45,819 nt of DNA, from NCBI GenBank assembly GCA_021848385.1, contig JAJZUQ010000022.1, positions 1 to 45,819 on the forward strand, written 5' to 3'. Made by a program: the position numbers and the translations under genes. The DNA comes from Deltaproteobacteria bacterium (GTDB taxonomy: Bacteria; Desulfobacterota; Desulfuromonadia; Geobacterales; Geobacteraceae). Shown one piece after another: positions 8,625 to 16,565 of the stretch (its first letter is position 1; the number at the start of each line of letters is the position of its first letter). Below the pieces are notes generated by a model. The model did not search any database, had not been told where the DNA came from, and saw nothing but the letters and a program-made list of their open reading frames with translations.

Positions 8625-10403
8625 ATGAGCCTTGTAGGAAATCTTGAAGATCTGGGTCTCGGAGAGATCCTCCAGATTGTCAGCCTGAGTCGTAAATCAG
8701 GTATGCTCACCCTCCACAGCCGTGGTCGCGAGGGGAAGGTATTCTTTCGCAGCGGCCAGGTCATACGTGCCAGCTCCAGCGTCTTCCATCAGAATCTGGG
8801 GGAGGTTCTCCTTCAGAAGGGTGTCATTGATCTTCCGACCCTCAAGAAGTCCCTTTCCTTGCAGGAGACTGAGGGGTTCCGGGAGCGGCTCGGGACGATT
8901 CTCATCAAACATTTCAGCGTTTCCGCCGACGACATCGAGCAGGTGGTGCGGGAGCAGATCGAAAACGTCGTGTATTCCCTCTTTGCCTGGGCGGAGGGGA
9001 CCTTCGATTTCGAACTTCAGGATAACGTTGCACCTATCGATGATACCCACCTTGACCCGGTTCAGTTCATGCTGGACCAGGGACTCAACCCCCAGTTCCT
9101 TGCCATGGAGGGGACCCGTATCATTGATGAGCGTCGCCACCGCGGTGAAGCCATCGATGAGATGCCGGACGAGGTTCTCCCCCCTCCTGTTATGCCCGAA
9201 GAGAACGAGGATCTTAACTTTGACCTCATTCAGCCGGCTACCGCGCCTGCTTCACCCGCGGTAGAAGAAGCTGCGGCAGTCCCTTCTGCCGGTCCAGCCG
9301 TTGAATTGCTGCCGGAAATGGTCCCCGTGCCAGCGGCAACGGCGCCCTGTGCGGCGCGGCAGTTGGTGCTGGTGGATGACGACATGACGACTCGCGAGGT
9401 CATGGCTTCCATCCTCAAGGAGCAAGGTTACGAAGTTTTCGATTTCGAGGGGAGTGAGGATGCCCTGATCAGGATCGACACGCTTTACCGGGAGGGGATG
9501 CACCCCTCCATCATCATCGACCTGATCATGCCCCGTATGGATGGTTCGGGGGTGCTGGGGGGGCTTGAACTCCTTGATATTGTCCATGTCAATTTCCCCG
9601 ATCTCCCGGTGCTGCTGGTGTCTGACTATAACAACAGCGACGCGGAACGGAAAGTCCGGGAGATGGGGTGTGACTTTGTCATGAAACCCCGCAAGACCGA
9701 AGTTGCGGACCCGGAAACGCTGACGGTCTTTGAATTCCGTCTGCTGCGTGAACTCCGCCGGGTGGAGGCGGGAGATTCACCGGCGGAATGGAGTGACAAG
9801 GTTAATATCGCCGATGAACTCCGCCTGGAGATGGGTGAAGAGCTGGGCCCGGGGCGCGAGCAGCCGGTTGAGCAGAGTACCGGTATCTCCCTCCTTAGGG
9901 GGATGCTCGAAGAGCTCAACAACCCTTCCCTTGGCGGGGGAATTATCCTGCTGGTGCTCCGCTTTGCGTCGGAGTTCATGAACAGGGCGGTCATTTTCAT
10001 CGTCAAGAGGGACGACATCGTCGGGCTTGGCCAGTTCGGTATCCAGGACAGCGAAGGGCTTGCCGATTCCCGGGTGCGCAACATGCGTATCCCCCGGGAC
10101 GAGGATTCGTTGTTTGCCAGGGTTATCCAATCCCAGCAACCCCTCAAGGTGAGGCCGGATGAGGGGGGGTGGAATCACTACCTCATAGAGCGTCTCGGCG
10201 GCGAATACCCCGCGGAGGTGTTCATCGGCCCCATTGTCAGCGAAGGGAAGGTTGTTGCCATCCTGTACGGCGACAATCTGCCGGAGTACAGACCGGTGGG
10301 AGATACTGACTCACTTGAGATATTCCTTTCCCAGGCGGGAATCGCCATGGAAAAGGCGCTGCTGCAGCGCCGGCTGCAGGATAAAAGTCCGGAGGGACTG
10401 TGA
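8625..10403 (+). CDS. DUF4388 / receiver / GAF-like signalling protein
   Basis: 592 residues, cytoplasmic, no signal peptide. Residues 1-165 match the DUF4388 (PatA N-terminal-like) domain typical of deltaproteobacterial regulators (LEDLGLGEILQIVSLSRKSG). After an Ala/Pro-rich linker (about 200-243) comes a receiver domain with acidic pocket DDD (251-253), phosphoacceptor Asp299 in IIDLIMPRMDG and Lys354. The C-terminal 180 residues look like a GAF-type sensor domain, without an identifiable ligand. There is no DNA-binding or enzymatic output domain. First gene of the chemosensory operon; overlaps the next gene as GTGA. It likely takes phosphate from CheA, but the output is unknown. Confidence 0.85.
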   Translation: MSLVGNLEDLGLGEILQIVSLSRKSGMLTLHSRGREGKVFFRSGQVIRASSSVFHQNLGEVLLQKGVIDLPTLKKSLSLQETEGFRERLGTILIKHFSVSADDIEQVVREQIENVVYSLFAWAEGTFDFELQDNVAPIDDTHLDPVQFMLDQGLNPQFLAMEGTRIIDERRHRGEAIDEMPDEVLPPPVMPEENEDLNFDLIQPATAPASPAVEEAAAVPSAGPAVELLPEMVPVPAATAPCAARQLVLVDDDMTTREVMASILKEQGYEVFDFEGSEDALIRIDTLYREGMHPSIIIDLIMPRMDGSGVLGGLELLDIVHVNFPDLPVLLVSDYNNSDAERKVREMGCDFVMKPRKTEVADPETLTVFEFRLLRELRRVEAGDSPAEWSDKVNIADELRLEMGEELGPGREQPVEQSTGISLLRGMLEELNNPSLGGGIILLVLRFASEFMNRAVIFIVKRDDIVGLGQFGIQDSEGLADSRVRNMRIPRDEDSLFARVIQSQQPLKVRPDEGGWNHYLIERLGGEYPAEVFIGPIVSEGKVVAILYGDNLPEYRPVGDTDSLEIFLSQAGIAMEKALLQRRLQDKSPEGL

Positions 10404-10765
10404 AAAAGATACTCATAACCGAAGATTCCCCCACCATGCGCTCTCTTTTGGCCTCCACCATCGAGTCCGTTGACGGCTACGAGATAGTCGAGGCATCCAG
10501 CGGTTTCGAGGCGCTCCGCCTGCTCCCCCGGGAAAAGGTGGATCTGATCATCACCGACATCAATATGCCTGACATCAATGGCCTCGAACTGATAAGCTAT
10601 GTGCGGAACAACCCTAATTACCGTCATATCCCCCTGTTCATTGTCTCAACGGAGAGCAGTGAGAAGGATCTGGAAAAGGGGCTGGCGCTGGGTGCCAATG
10701 AATACCTGGTGAAGCCTTTCGATCCGGACAGACTGTTGGAGCTGCTTCGCACCTATCTTGGCTGA
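10400..10765 (+). CDS. CheY-like single-domain response regulator (first of three)
   Basis: 121 residues, GTG start with GGAGGGAC just upstream. Stand-alone receiver fold: acidic pair Glu8-Asp9, phosphoacceptor Asp53 (ITDINMPDING), a Ser/Thr at the IVST position and Lys in YLVKPF. The start overlaps the stop of the preceding gene. With two other CheY-like proteins in the operon it may act as output, phosphate sink or shuttle; sequence alone does not separate these. Confidence 0.93.
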   Translation: MKKILITEDSPTMRSLLASTIESVDGYEIVEASSGFEALRLLPREKVDLIITDINMPDINGLELISYVRNNPNYRHIPLFIVSTESSEKDLEKGLALGANEYLVKPFDPDRLLELLRTYLG

Positions 10766-10821
10766 AGACGGGTGAGCATCCCGTACGAAATATCCACGTC
10801 ATTCACTCAACGAGAGCACAC

Positions 10822-12879
10822 ATGAGCGGAAATAACGACACTATGGGGAAGGCTGTAAAGGATTTTCTCGCCGAAGCGGAAGAGATTGTCGACCAGTTGA
10901 GCCTGGATCTGGTCGGTCTCAGCGATTGCGCCGATACGGGGGATTGCAATCCGGATCTCATTAATTCCATTTTCCGTGGTGCCCATTCCCTCAAGGGGCT
11001 GGCCGGCATGTTCGGCTTCACCGAAATCGCGGATCTGGCCCATAACCTGGAGAACCTCCTCGACTTCCTGCGTCTCGGCAAGGCGGAGCTCAGTCAGGCG
11101 ACTGTCAGCGTGCTGTTCGATTCCATGGAACTGCTTGGCTCCATGGTGCGTAATGCCGGAACCGGCGTCAGTGATACCCAGGGAATAGAGCGGGCCGTTT
11201 CCCGGATCAACTCCTGTCTCAGTACCCCCCCGAAGGCAGAGACCGTTTCTCCCCTGGCACATCTCGGGATTTCAGACAAGATACTCGGTGCCCTGACGGA
11301 GTACGAGGAGCATCGCCTCCTGGAAAATGTCAAGAAGGGGCGTAACATATACTCCATCCACGCCTCATTCAGCCTGATGACGTTCGATCAGGACCTGGGG
11401 GAGCTGACAGATCTGCTCAAGCAGGGAGGCGAGGTGATCAGTACCTTGCCGAGTGCCGGCGGCGGCCTTGATGCAGGCATTGATTTCGAAGTCCTCTTCG
11501 GCTCCGAACTTGAGACTGCAGCGATTACACTCCTTGTGGACAAGGATAATGTTATCGTTACCCGACTCGGTGGAGGCGGGGAGATTGCTGCCGACGCGAC
11601 AGCCCCGGCAGCCGTGGCCGATGTCGGGGAGCCGGTATCTGCTCCGGCGGTAGAGGCTGCCCCGGGAGCTGATAACGCTGTGACCGCAAAGAGCTTCAGC
11701 CGCACGGTGCGGGTGGATATCGGCAAGCTGGACGAGTTGATGAACATCGTCGGCGAACTGGTCCTTTCCCAGTCGAGCATCAACGAGTTTGTCGACAACC
11801 TGCGGCGGGACGGTCATACTTCCCTGGCTGCCGGGCTTGGCAAAACGGCGAAGGTGCTTGAGCGCAAGCTCACCGAGTTGCAGAAGGGGGTCATGGAAAT
11901 CCGGATGATCCCGGTCGGCCAGCTCTTCGAGAAGATGTCCCGTATCGTCCGGAAGGTTTCCCGCGAGCAGGGGAAAAAGGTGGAGTTGAAGATGTTTGGC
12001 GCCGATACGGAGCTGGACAAGCTGATTGTCGAGGATATCTCAGACCCTATGATGCATATCATCCGCAATGCCATAGATCATGGCATAGAGCCCCCTGACG
12101 AGCGCATCAGGCTTGGCAAGGACGAAAAGGGGGTCATCCGGCTCTCCTCGTTCCAGAAGGGGAACCATGTGGTTGTCGAGGTGGAGGATGACGGCCGCGG
12201 CATCGATGTGGAGCGGGTGAAGAAGAAAGCCCGTGAGAAGGGGCTGATCGGACCGGCGGAAGTATTGTCCGACAGGGAGGCAATAGACCTCATTTTCCTC
12301 CCCGGCTTTTCCACAAGCGATACGGTGAGCGAGATTTCCGGCCGGGGTGTCGGCATGGACGTGGTGAAGAACAACATCGCCGCCGTTTCCGGCATGGTGG
12401 ATGTGGAGAGCCGTTTGGGAAGCGGTAGTACGATGACGATTACCCTTCCTATCACCCTCGCCATCATCAAGGCGCTCATTATCTCCTCAGCTGGGCGTAC
12501 CTATGCCCTTCCCATAACTTCGGTACTGGAAACCATCATGGTTGAGAACAGGGACATCCTCACCGTGGAAAAGAAAGAGGTTATCCAGCTGCGGGAGATC
12601 ACCCTTCCTCTCCTCCGGCTAGACCGGTTTTTCGAGACCACGGGGATGTCCGACCTTCAGGAAAGTTTTTACGTCGTAGTGGTCGGTGTGGCGGAAAAAC
12701 GACTCGGTATAGTGGTGGACGATCTTCTTGGTCAGCAGGACATTGTCATCAAATCCATGGGCGAAACCTTCAAGGGGTTCAAGGGGATTTCCGGTGCCGC
12801 AGATCTGGGGGACCAGCGTACCATCCTCGTGCTCGACGTTGGGGGGATCATCAACGAGGCCATGCGGGGGAATGCTTAA
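10822..12879 (+). CDS. cheA: Chemotaxis histidine kinase CheA
   Basis: 685 residues. Hpt domain (about 10-115) with phospho-accepting His55 in FRGAHSLKGLAGMFGF. A poorly conserved middle region (about 140-245) may be the CheY/CheB-binding P2. Then come a dimerisation helix pair (KLDELMNIVGELVLSQSSI), the HATPase domain with N box HIIRNAIDHGIE, G1 EDDGRGID and G2 SGRGVGMDVV, and a C-terminal CheW-like domain. All catalytic boxes look intact. This is the kinase core of the operon and sits between CheY and the AAA ATPase. Confidence 0.96.
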   Translation: MSGNNDTMGKAVKDFLAEAEEIVDQLSLDLVGLSDCADTGDCNPDLINSIFRGAHSLKGLAGMFGFTEIADLAHNLENLLDFLRLGKAELSQATVSVLFDSMELLGSMVRNAGTGVSDTQGIERAVSRINSCLSTPPKAETVSPLAHLGISDKILGALTEYEEHRLLENVKKGRNIYSIHASFSLMTFDQDLGELTDLLKQGGEVISTLPSAGGGLDAGIDFEVLFGSELETAAITLLVDKDNVIVTRLGGGGEIAADATAPAAVADVGEPVSAPAVEAAPGADNAVTAKSFSRTVRVDIGKLDELMNIVGELVLSQSSINEFVDNLRRDGHTSLAAGLGKTAKVLERKLTELQKGVMEIRMIPVGQLFEKMSRIVRKVSREQGKKVELKMFGADTELDKLIVEDISDPMMHIIRNAIDHGIEPPDERIRLGKDEKGVIRLSSFQKGNHVVVEVEDDGRGIDVERVKKKAREKGLIGPAEVLSDREAIDLIFLPGFSTSDTVSEISGRGVGMDVVKNNIAAVSGMVDVESRLGSGSTMTITLPITLAIIKALIISSAGRTYALPITSVLETIMVENRDILTVEKKEVIQLREITLPLLRLDRFFETTGMSDLQESFYVVVVGVAEKRLGIVVDDLLGQQDIVIKSMGETFKGFKGISGAADLGDQRTILVLDVGGIINEAMRGNA

Positions 12880-12951
12880 CAGCGGGGACCAGGGGACGGG
12901 GATCAGAGAGCGGCACCAGTCTGGCTGGTGTCATGCGGGAGAGACGGGGCG

Positions 12952-13752
12952 ATGTACAAGGACTATTACGGTTTCCGGGAAAAACCGTTCAGCAAGACTC
13001 CCGACCCCCGGTTTCTCTATCTGAGCAACGGCCACAGGGAGGCGCTGGCACGCCTCCAGTACGTGCTTGAAGAACGTGAGATGGCCCTGTTGACCGGCGA
13101 GATAGGGTGCGGCAAGACGACAATTTCCCGTGCCCTCATGGATGAGATGGGGGACGGATACCGGTTCTGTTTCGTTTTTAATCCGCGCCTGACCGCAATG
13201 GAACTGTTACGTGTCATTGCCCGTGGGCTGGGAATCGAATTCCCGTCAAATGCCAAGGATGACCTCCTGGGGGAGATAACCGGCGCGCTGTACCGTTTTC
13301 ATACCCAAGGGTGTCTGCCGGTGATCGTCATCGACGAGGCCCAGCTGATACCGGATCGGGAAATCTTTGATGAAATCAGGCTTCTGACTAATTTTCAGCT
13401 TGATGACCACAACCTCCTCAGCATTGTTTTGATGGGGCAGCCGGAACTGAGAAGAATACTGGGTGCGCCGGTGTATGAACCTTTCCGGCAGCGGATAGCC
13501 ATGAATTACCACCTGCGCCCCCTTGACCTTGAGGAAACCCTGGAATACCTTGATTTCCGGGTCGAAGTGGCAGGTGGCAGCCCGGGCATCTTCACTCCTG
13601 ACGCGGTCCAGAGAATTTTCGAGCTGTCGGGCGGCGTCCCCCGACGCATCAACATCATTGCCACCAATGCCCTCCTGGAGGGGTTCGGACGGAACGCGGC
13701 GATGATCGACGGTTCCATTATCGAGGATATGACCTCTGAGCTGGTGATCTGA
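12952..13752 (+). CDS. ExeA/GspA-type AAA ATPase inside the chemosensory operon
   Basis: 266 residues from ATG 12952 (MYKDYYGFREKPFSKTPDP); an in-frame ATG at 12928 is less likely. The YYGFREKPFSKTPDPRFLY N-terminus is typical of ExeA/GspA-like AAA+ proteins. Walker A is GEIGCGKTT (about 49-57) and Walker B is VIVIDEAQ (about 126-133). A sensor/arginine region follows (PFRQRIAMNYHLRPL). Unlike ExeA there is no C-terminal peptidoglycan-binding domain or membrane helix. Its role with CheA/CheW is not known; positioning of the array or of a secretion/assembly machine is speculation. Confidence 0.85.
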   Translation: MYKDYYGFREKPFSKTPDPRFLYLSNGHREALARLQYVLEEREMALLTGEIGCGKTTISRALMDEMGDGYRFCFVFNPRLTAMELLRVIARGLGIEFPSNAKDDLLGEITGALYRFHTQGCLPVIVIDEAQLIPDREIFDEIRLLTNFQLDDHNLLSIVLMGQPELRRILGAPVYEPFRQRIAMNYHLRPLDLEETLEYLDFRVEVAGGSPGIFTPDAVQRIFELSGGVPRRINIIATNALLEGFGRNAAMIDGSIIEDMTSELVI

Positions 13753-13770
13753 AGTGGAACGGGGAAGAGC

Positions 13771-14535
13771 ATGAACCTTGCGGATATCAGGAAAAAAGCG
13801 CAGGAACAGGTAAAGGGAAGTTCTTCCGTTGAGCCCGCGACAGTAGCCATTTCTCCCGAATCGCAGCCTGAAACAGCGGCTGTTGCTGGGGAAGCAGAAA
13901 GCATGTCGTACCTGCCTGAAGCGGAGACATTTACGGAGCAGATCGAGGATCTTTTTGCCGGCGAGGAAACCCCCGTTCTTCCGGCACCTGCGGCGGAAAA
14001 GCTGCCACAAAACTTCGATCCGCTGACGCAACTGTTGGCGGGACGCGAAACTTCGGGATGCGACGAAGATTCTGATTTCATGGCCGCTGCGTACGTGGAG
14101 ACGCGCGAGTTCCAGGAGTTTCTCTTTTTCCGGGTTGCTGGTGAGAGTTACGCCGTCAACATCCTGGAGATAAAGGAGATCATCAAACCGCGGGAAGTGA
14201 CGGAAGTCCCGCGGGTCCCCGGCTTTGTCGCCGGCATACTCTCTCTGCGTGGTATCATAATCCCTGTGTATGACATGCGTCTGCGTCTCGGTTTTTCCTC
14301 ACAGGAGCAGACAGGCAAGAGCCGCATCATCGTCGTGAAGCGGCAGGATGAATTCAGCGGCCTCTTGGTGGATGAAGTGGTCCAGGTAGTCCGTATCGAG
14401 ACCGGGAGCATCGAACCCCCACCTGCCGTTCTCGATGGCATCGATCGGGATTTTGTCACTGGTCTGGGGCGATTCGGGAACCAGATGCTCATTCTTCTCA
14501 AGATGGAGAAGATCCTCGACATAGCGCTACGTTAA
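13771..14535 (+). CDS. cheW: CheW-domain scaffold protein with N-terminal extension
   Basis: 254 residues. The last 140 or so residues are a CheW domain (FQEFLFFRVAGESYAVNI, IPVYDMRLRLGF, GLLVDEVVQVVRI). About 110 N-terminal residues are Ala/Glu/Pro-rich and look disordered. CheW couples receptors to CheA; the long tail is unusual and may recruit another partner. RBS GGGGAAGAGC precedes the ATG. A second CheW lies about 0.5 kb downstream. Confidence 0.9.
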   Translation: MNLADIRKKAQEQVKGSSSVEPATVAISPESQPETAAVAGEAESMSYLPEAETFTEQIEDLFAGEETPVLPAPAAEKLPQNFDPLTQLLAGRETSGCDEDSDFMAAAYVETREFQEFLFFRVAGESYAVNILEIKEIIKPREVTEVPRVPGFVAGILSLRGIIIPVYDMRLRLGFSSQEQTGKSRIIVVKRQDEFSGLLVDEVVQVVRIETGSIEPPPAVLDGIDRDFVTGLGRFGNQMLILLKMEKILDIALR

Positions 14536-14557
14536 GCTGGTTACGAAAGGAGCCGTC

Positions 14558-14929
14558 ATGCAGAAAAACAGGATACTGATAGTTGAGGACGAGGAGAGCC
14601 TTCTGAAACTTGAGAGCATCATTCTCTCCTCAAAAGGGTACAACGTAACGGGGGTAATGGATGGGAGATCCGCCCTGGACGAAATCACCGCAAATCCGCC
14701 GGATCTGGTGATTCTCGACATCATGCTGCCTGAACTGGACGGATTCGAAGTCTGCCGCCACATCAAGGAAAATCCGGCGACGAAAAACATACCGGTGGTT
14801 ATGCTGACTGCGAAGAAAAACAGCCAGGATTATGCCCGTGGTATGGAGATGGGGGCTGATGCCTACATGACCAAGCCGTTCAAATCTGCCAAGGTCATTG
14901 AAACAATTGAGGGGCTCCTTAACAAATAG
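14558..14929 (+). CDS. CheY-like single-domain response regulator (second of three)
   Basis: 123 residues, ATG after GAAAGGAG. Acidic pocket Glu10-Asp11, phosphoacceptor Asp54 (VILDIMLPELDG), Thr in VVMLTAKK and Lys in AYMTKPF. More like the PleD/DivK-type receivers than flagellar CheY. It sits between the two cheW genes. Confidence 0.93.
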   Translation: MQKNRILIVEDEESLLKLESIILSSKGYNVTGVMDGRSALDEITANPPDLVILDIMLPELDGFEVCRHIKENPATKNIPVVMLTAKKNSQDYARGMEMGADAYMTKPFKSAKVIETIEGLLNK

Positions 14930-15018
14930 TTGCCAGTGTGCCGTGCTTCAGGTAGGCTGCCCTGTTACCGGTTGCGCTTCCCTGCGCCCACCTGTGCTCT
15001 GCGAGGATGTACGTTGCC

Positions 15019-15498
15019 ATGAACAGTGATATTAACGAAATTCAGGTTGCCTGTTTCCGGCTCGGTGATGATGTTTACGCAGCTGACATCATGCGTATCA
15101 AGGGAATCATACGGCCGTTGAAGATGACTACTCTTCCCAAGGCTCCGGCCTTTGTGGAAGGTGTGATCAATCTTCGCGGTGACGTCATACCGGTCGTCGA
15201 TCTGCGGAGCAGGTTCGACTTCCCCCGGCGCGCCAACGACCAGAGCACTCGTCTGCTTATCGTCAAGGTCTCCTGCCAGTTGATCGGCCTGGTGGTCGAT
15301 GAGGTGACGGAGGTGATAACGGTGCCGGTCAAGGATATCAAGCCGGCACCCCAGTTAGCCGCAGGCATTGGCGCTGAGTACCTGGTAGGGGTTTGCCTGG
15401 TGAAGGAAAGCATGGTCATGCTCCTCAACCTGGATCGCATCATCAGCGCCCGGGAGGCCGACGAACTCGGTCTTTTGGAAATGGCAAAGAAGGGTTAG
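15019..15498 (+). CDS. cheW: CheW adaptor
   Basis: 159 residues taking ATG 15019, because GCGAGG at 15001-15006 is directly adjacent to the upstream in-frame ATG 15007 and cannot serve it. Single CheW domain (VACFRLGDDVYAADIMRIKG, GVINLRGDVIPVVDLR, LIGLVVDEVTEVI). It bridges the receptor tip and CheA P5. Second CheW of the operon, compact and without the long extension of the first. Confidence 0.93.
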   Translation: MNSDINEIQVACFRLGDDVYAADIMRIKGIIRPLKMTTLPKAPAFVEGVINLRGDVIPVVDLRSRFDFPRRANDQSTRLLIVKVSCQLIGLVVDEVTEVITVPVKDIKPAPQLAAGIGAEYLVGVCLVKESMVMLLNLDRIISAREADELGLLEMAKKG

Positions 15499-15531
15499 CG
15501 GGAGTGTTGCCGTGAAAGGAATGATATCCAT

Positions 15532-16563
15532 ATGCTGATTGTTTGCCCTAGTTGTAAAACGCGTTTCAGTCTTGACGATGGGAAAGTGGGTGAGGAGGGG
15601 ATCAAGCTCCGTTGCAGCAAGTGCCGGGCGATTTTTCGCGTGGTACGTAAAGCTGCTCCGCCTGCGGAACAGGCACCTGTGCAGCAGCCTGCACCGCTCC
15701 AGGCAGCCACCCCGGAAGCAAAAAAGCCAGCTCCATCGGCCGTCACGGCTCCCGCGCCTGCCAATGACAGGATAAAGGTGGTGGTCGCCCACGAAAGCGC
15801 TTCTTTCTGTGCGGCGGTCCAGCGGGTCCTTGCTCCGGAACCCTTCGACGTGTTTATCTATAACGACGGTCGTGAGGCCCTGAACGCCATCGGACAGTTG
15901 CTCCCCGCTGTTGTGCTGCTCGATGTGGCCCTCCCGTCGATGTATGGGTTCGAGGTGTGTGACGCGGTCAGGAAGAATCCCGCTCTCGCCGCCGTAAAAA
16001 CAATCCTTATCGCCTCCATCTATGACAAGACACGCTACAAGCGTTCTCCCCAGTCCCTCTACGGGGCGGATGACTATATTGAGAAGCATCACATTCCCGA
16101 CTCGCTGGCGGCAATGGTGTACCGGCAGGTGGCGGGGCAAAAGCCGGTGGAGGAACCGCCCGACCCGGCCGCTATGGCCGAAGAGGAGGGTCATGCCTCA
16201 TCCGAAGAGCTGTCCCGCCAGGAAGTTGCCGAGCAGGAGGCCACCCGTCAGGAACTCAGACAGGACGAGGAACTGGAAACATCCGTCGCTGCTGCGCGGA
16301 GTACGCCTGAACTTGCAGAGGCCCACGTGAAGGCGAAGCGCCTGGCACGCATCATCGTGTCGGATATCGTCCTCTACAACCAGCCGCTTGTCGAGGAGGG
16401 GGTCCGCAACCGCAACCTGTTCAGGCTCCTGGCCGATGATATTCGCGAAGGTTCGAACCTCTATGAACTGCGTGTCCCGGCGGAGGTCCGTGCCGGCACC
16501 AACTACCTGAAGGATGCTTTTGACGAACTCATAGCCAAGAAAAAAGTGGAGCTGGGGCTGTAA
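15532..16563 (+). CDS. MJ0042 zinc-ribbon plus degenerate receiver protein
   Basis: 343 residues. N-terminal MJ0042-type zinc ribbon with Cys5, Cys8, Cys28 and Cys31 (CPSC, CSKC). After a Pro/Ala linker (about 42-79) comes a receiver-like fold with Asp131 at the phosphorylation position (LLDVALPSMYGFEVC). The usual acidic pair is replaced by AHES, and the terminal Lys lies in IEKHHI with no following Pro. The C-terminal part (about 215-343) has a Glu/Gln-rich helix and then a conserved-looking segment (AKRLARIIVSDIVLYNQPL). Partners are unknown. It precedes the HEAT gene by two bases. Confidence 0.82.
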   Translation: MLIVCPSCKTRFSLDDGKVGEEGIKLRCSKCRAIFRVVRKAAPPAEQAPVQQPAPLQAATPEAKKPAPSAVTAPAPANDRIKVVVAHESASFCAAVQRVLAPEPFDVFIYNDGREALNAIGQLLPAVVLLDVALPSMYGFEVCDAVRKNPALAAVKTILIASIYDKTRYKRSPQSLYGADDYIEKHHIPDSLAAMVYRQVAGQKPVEEPPDPAAMAEEEGHASSEELSRQEVAEQEATRQELRQDEELETSVAAARSTPELAEAHVKAKRLARIIVSDIVLYNQPLVEEGVRNRNLFRLLADDIREGSNLYELRVPAEVRAGTNYLKDAFDELIAKKKVELGL

Positions 16564-16565
16564 CC

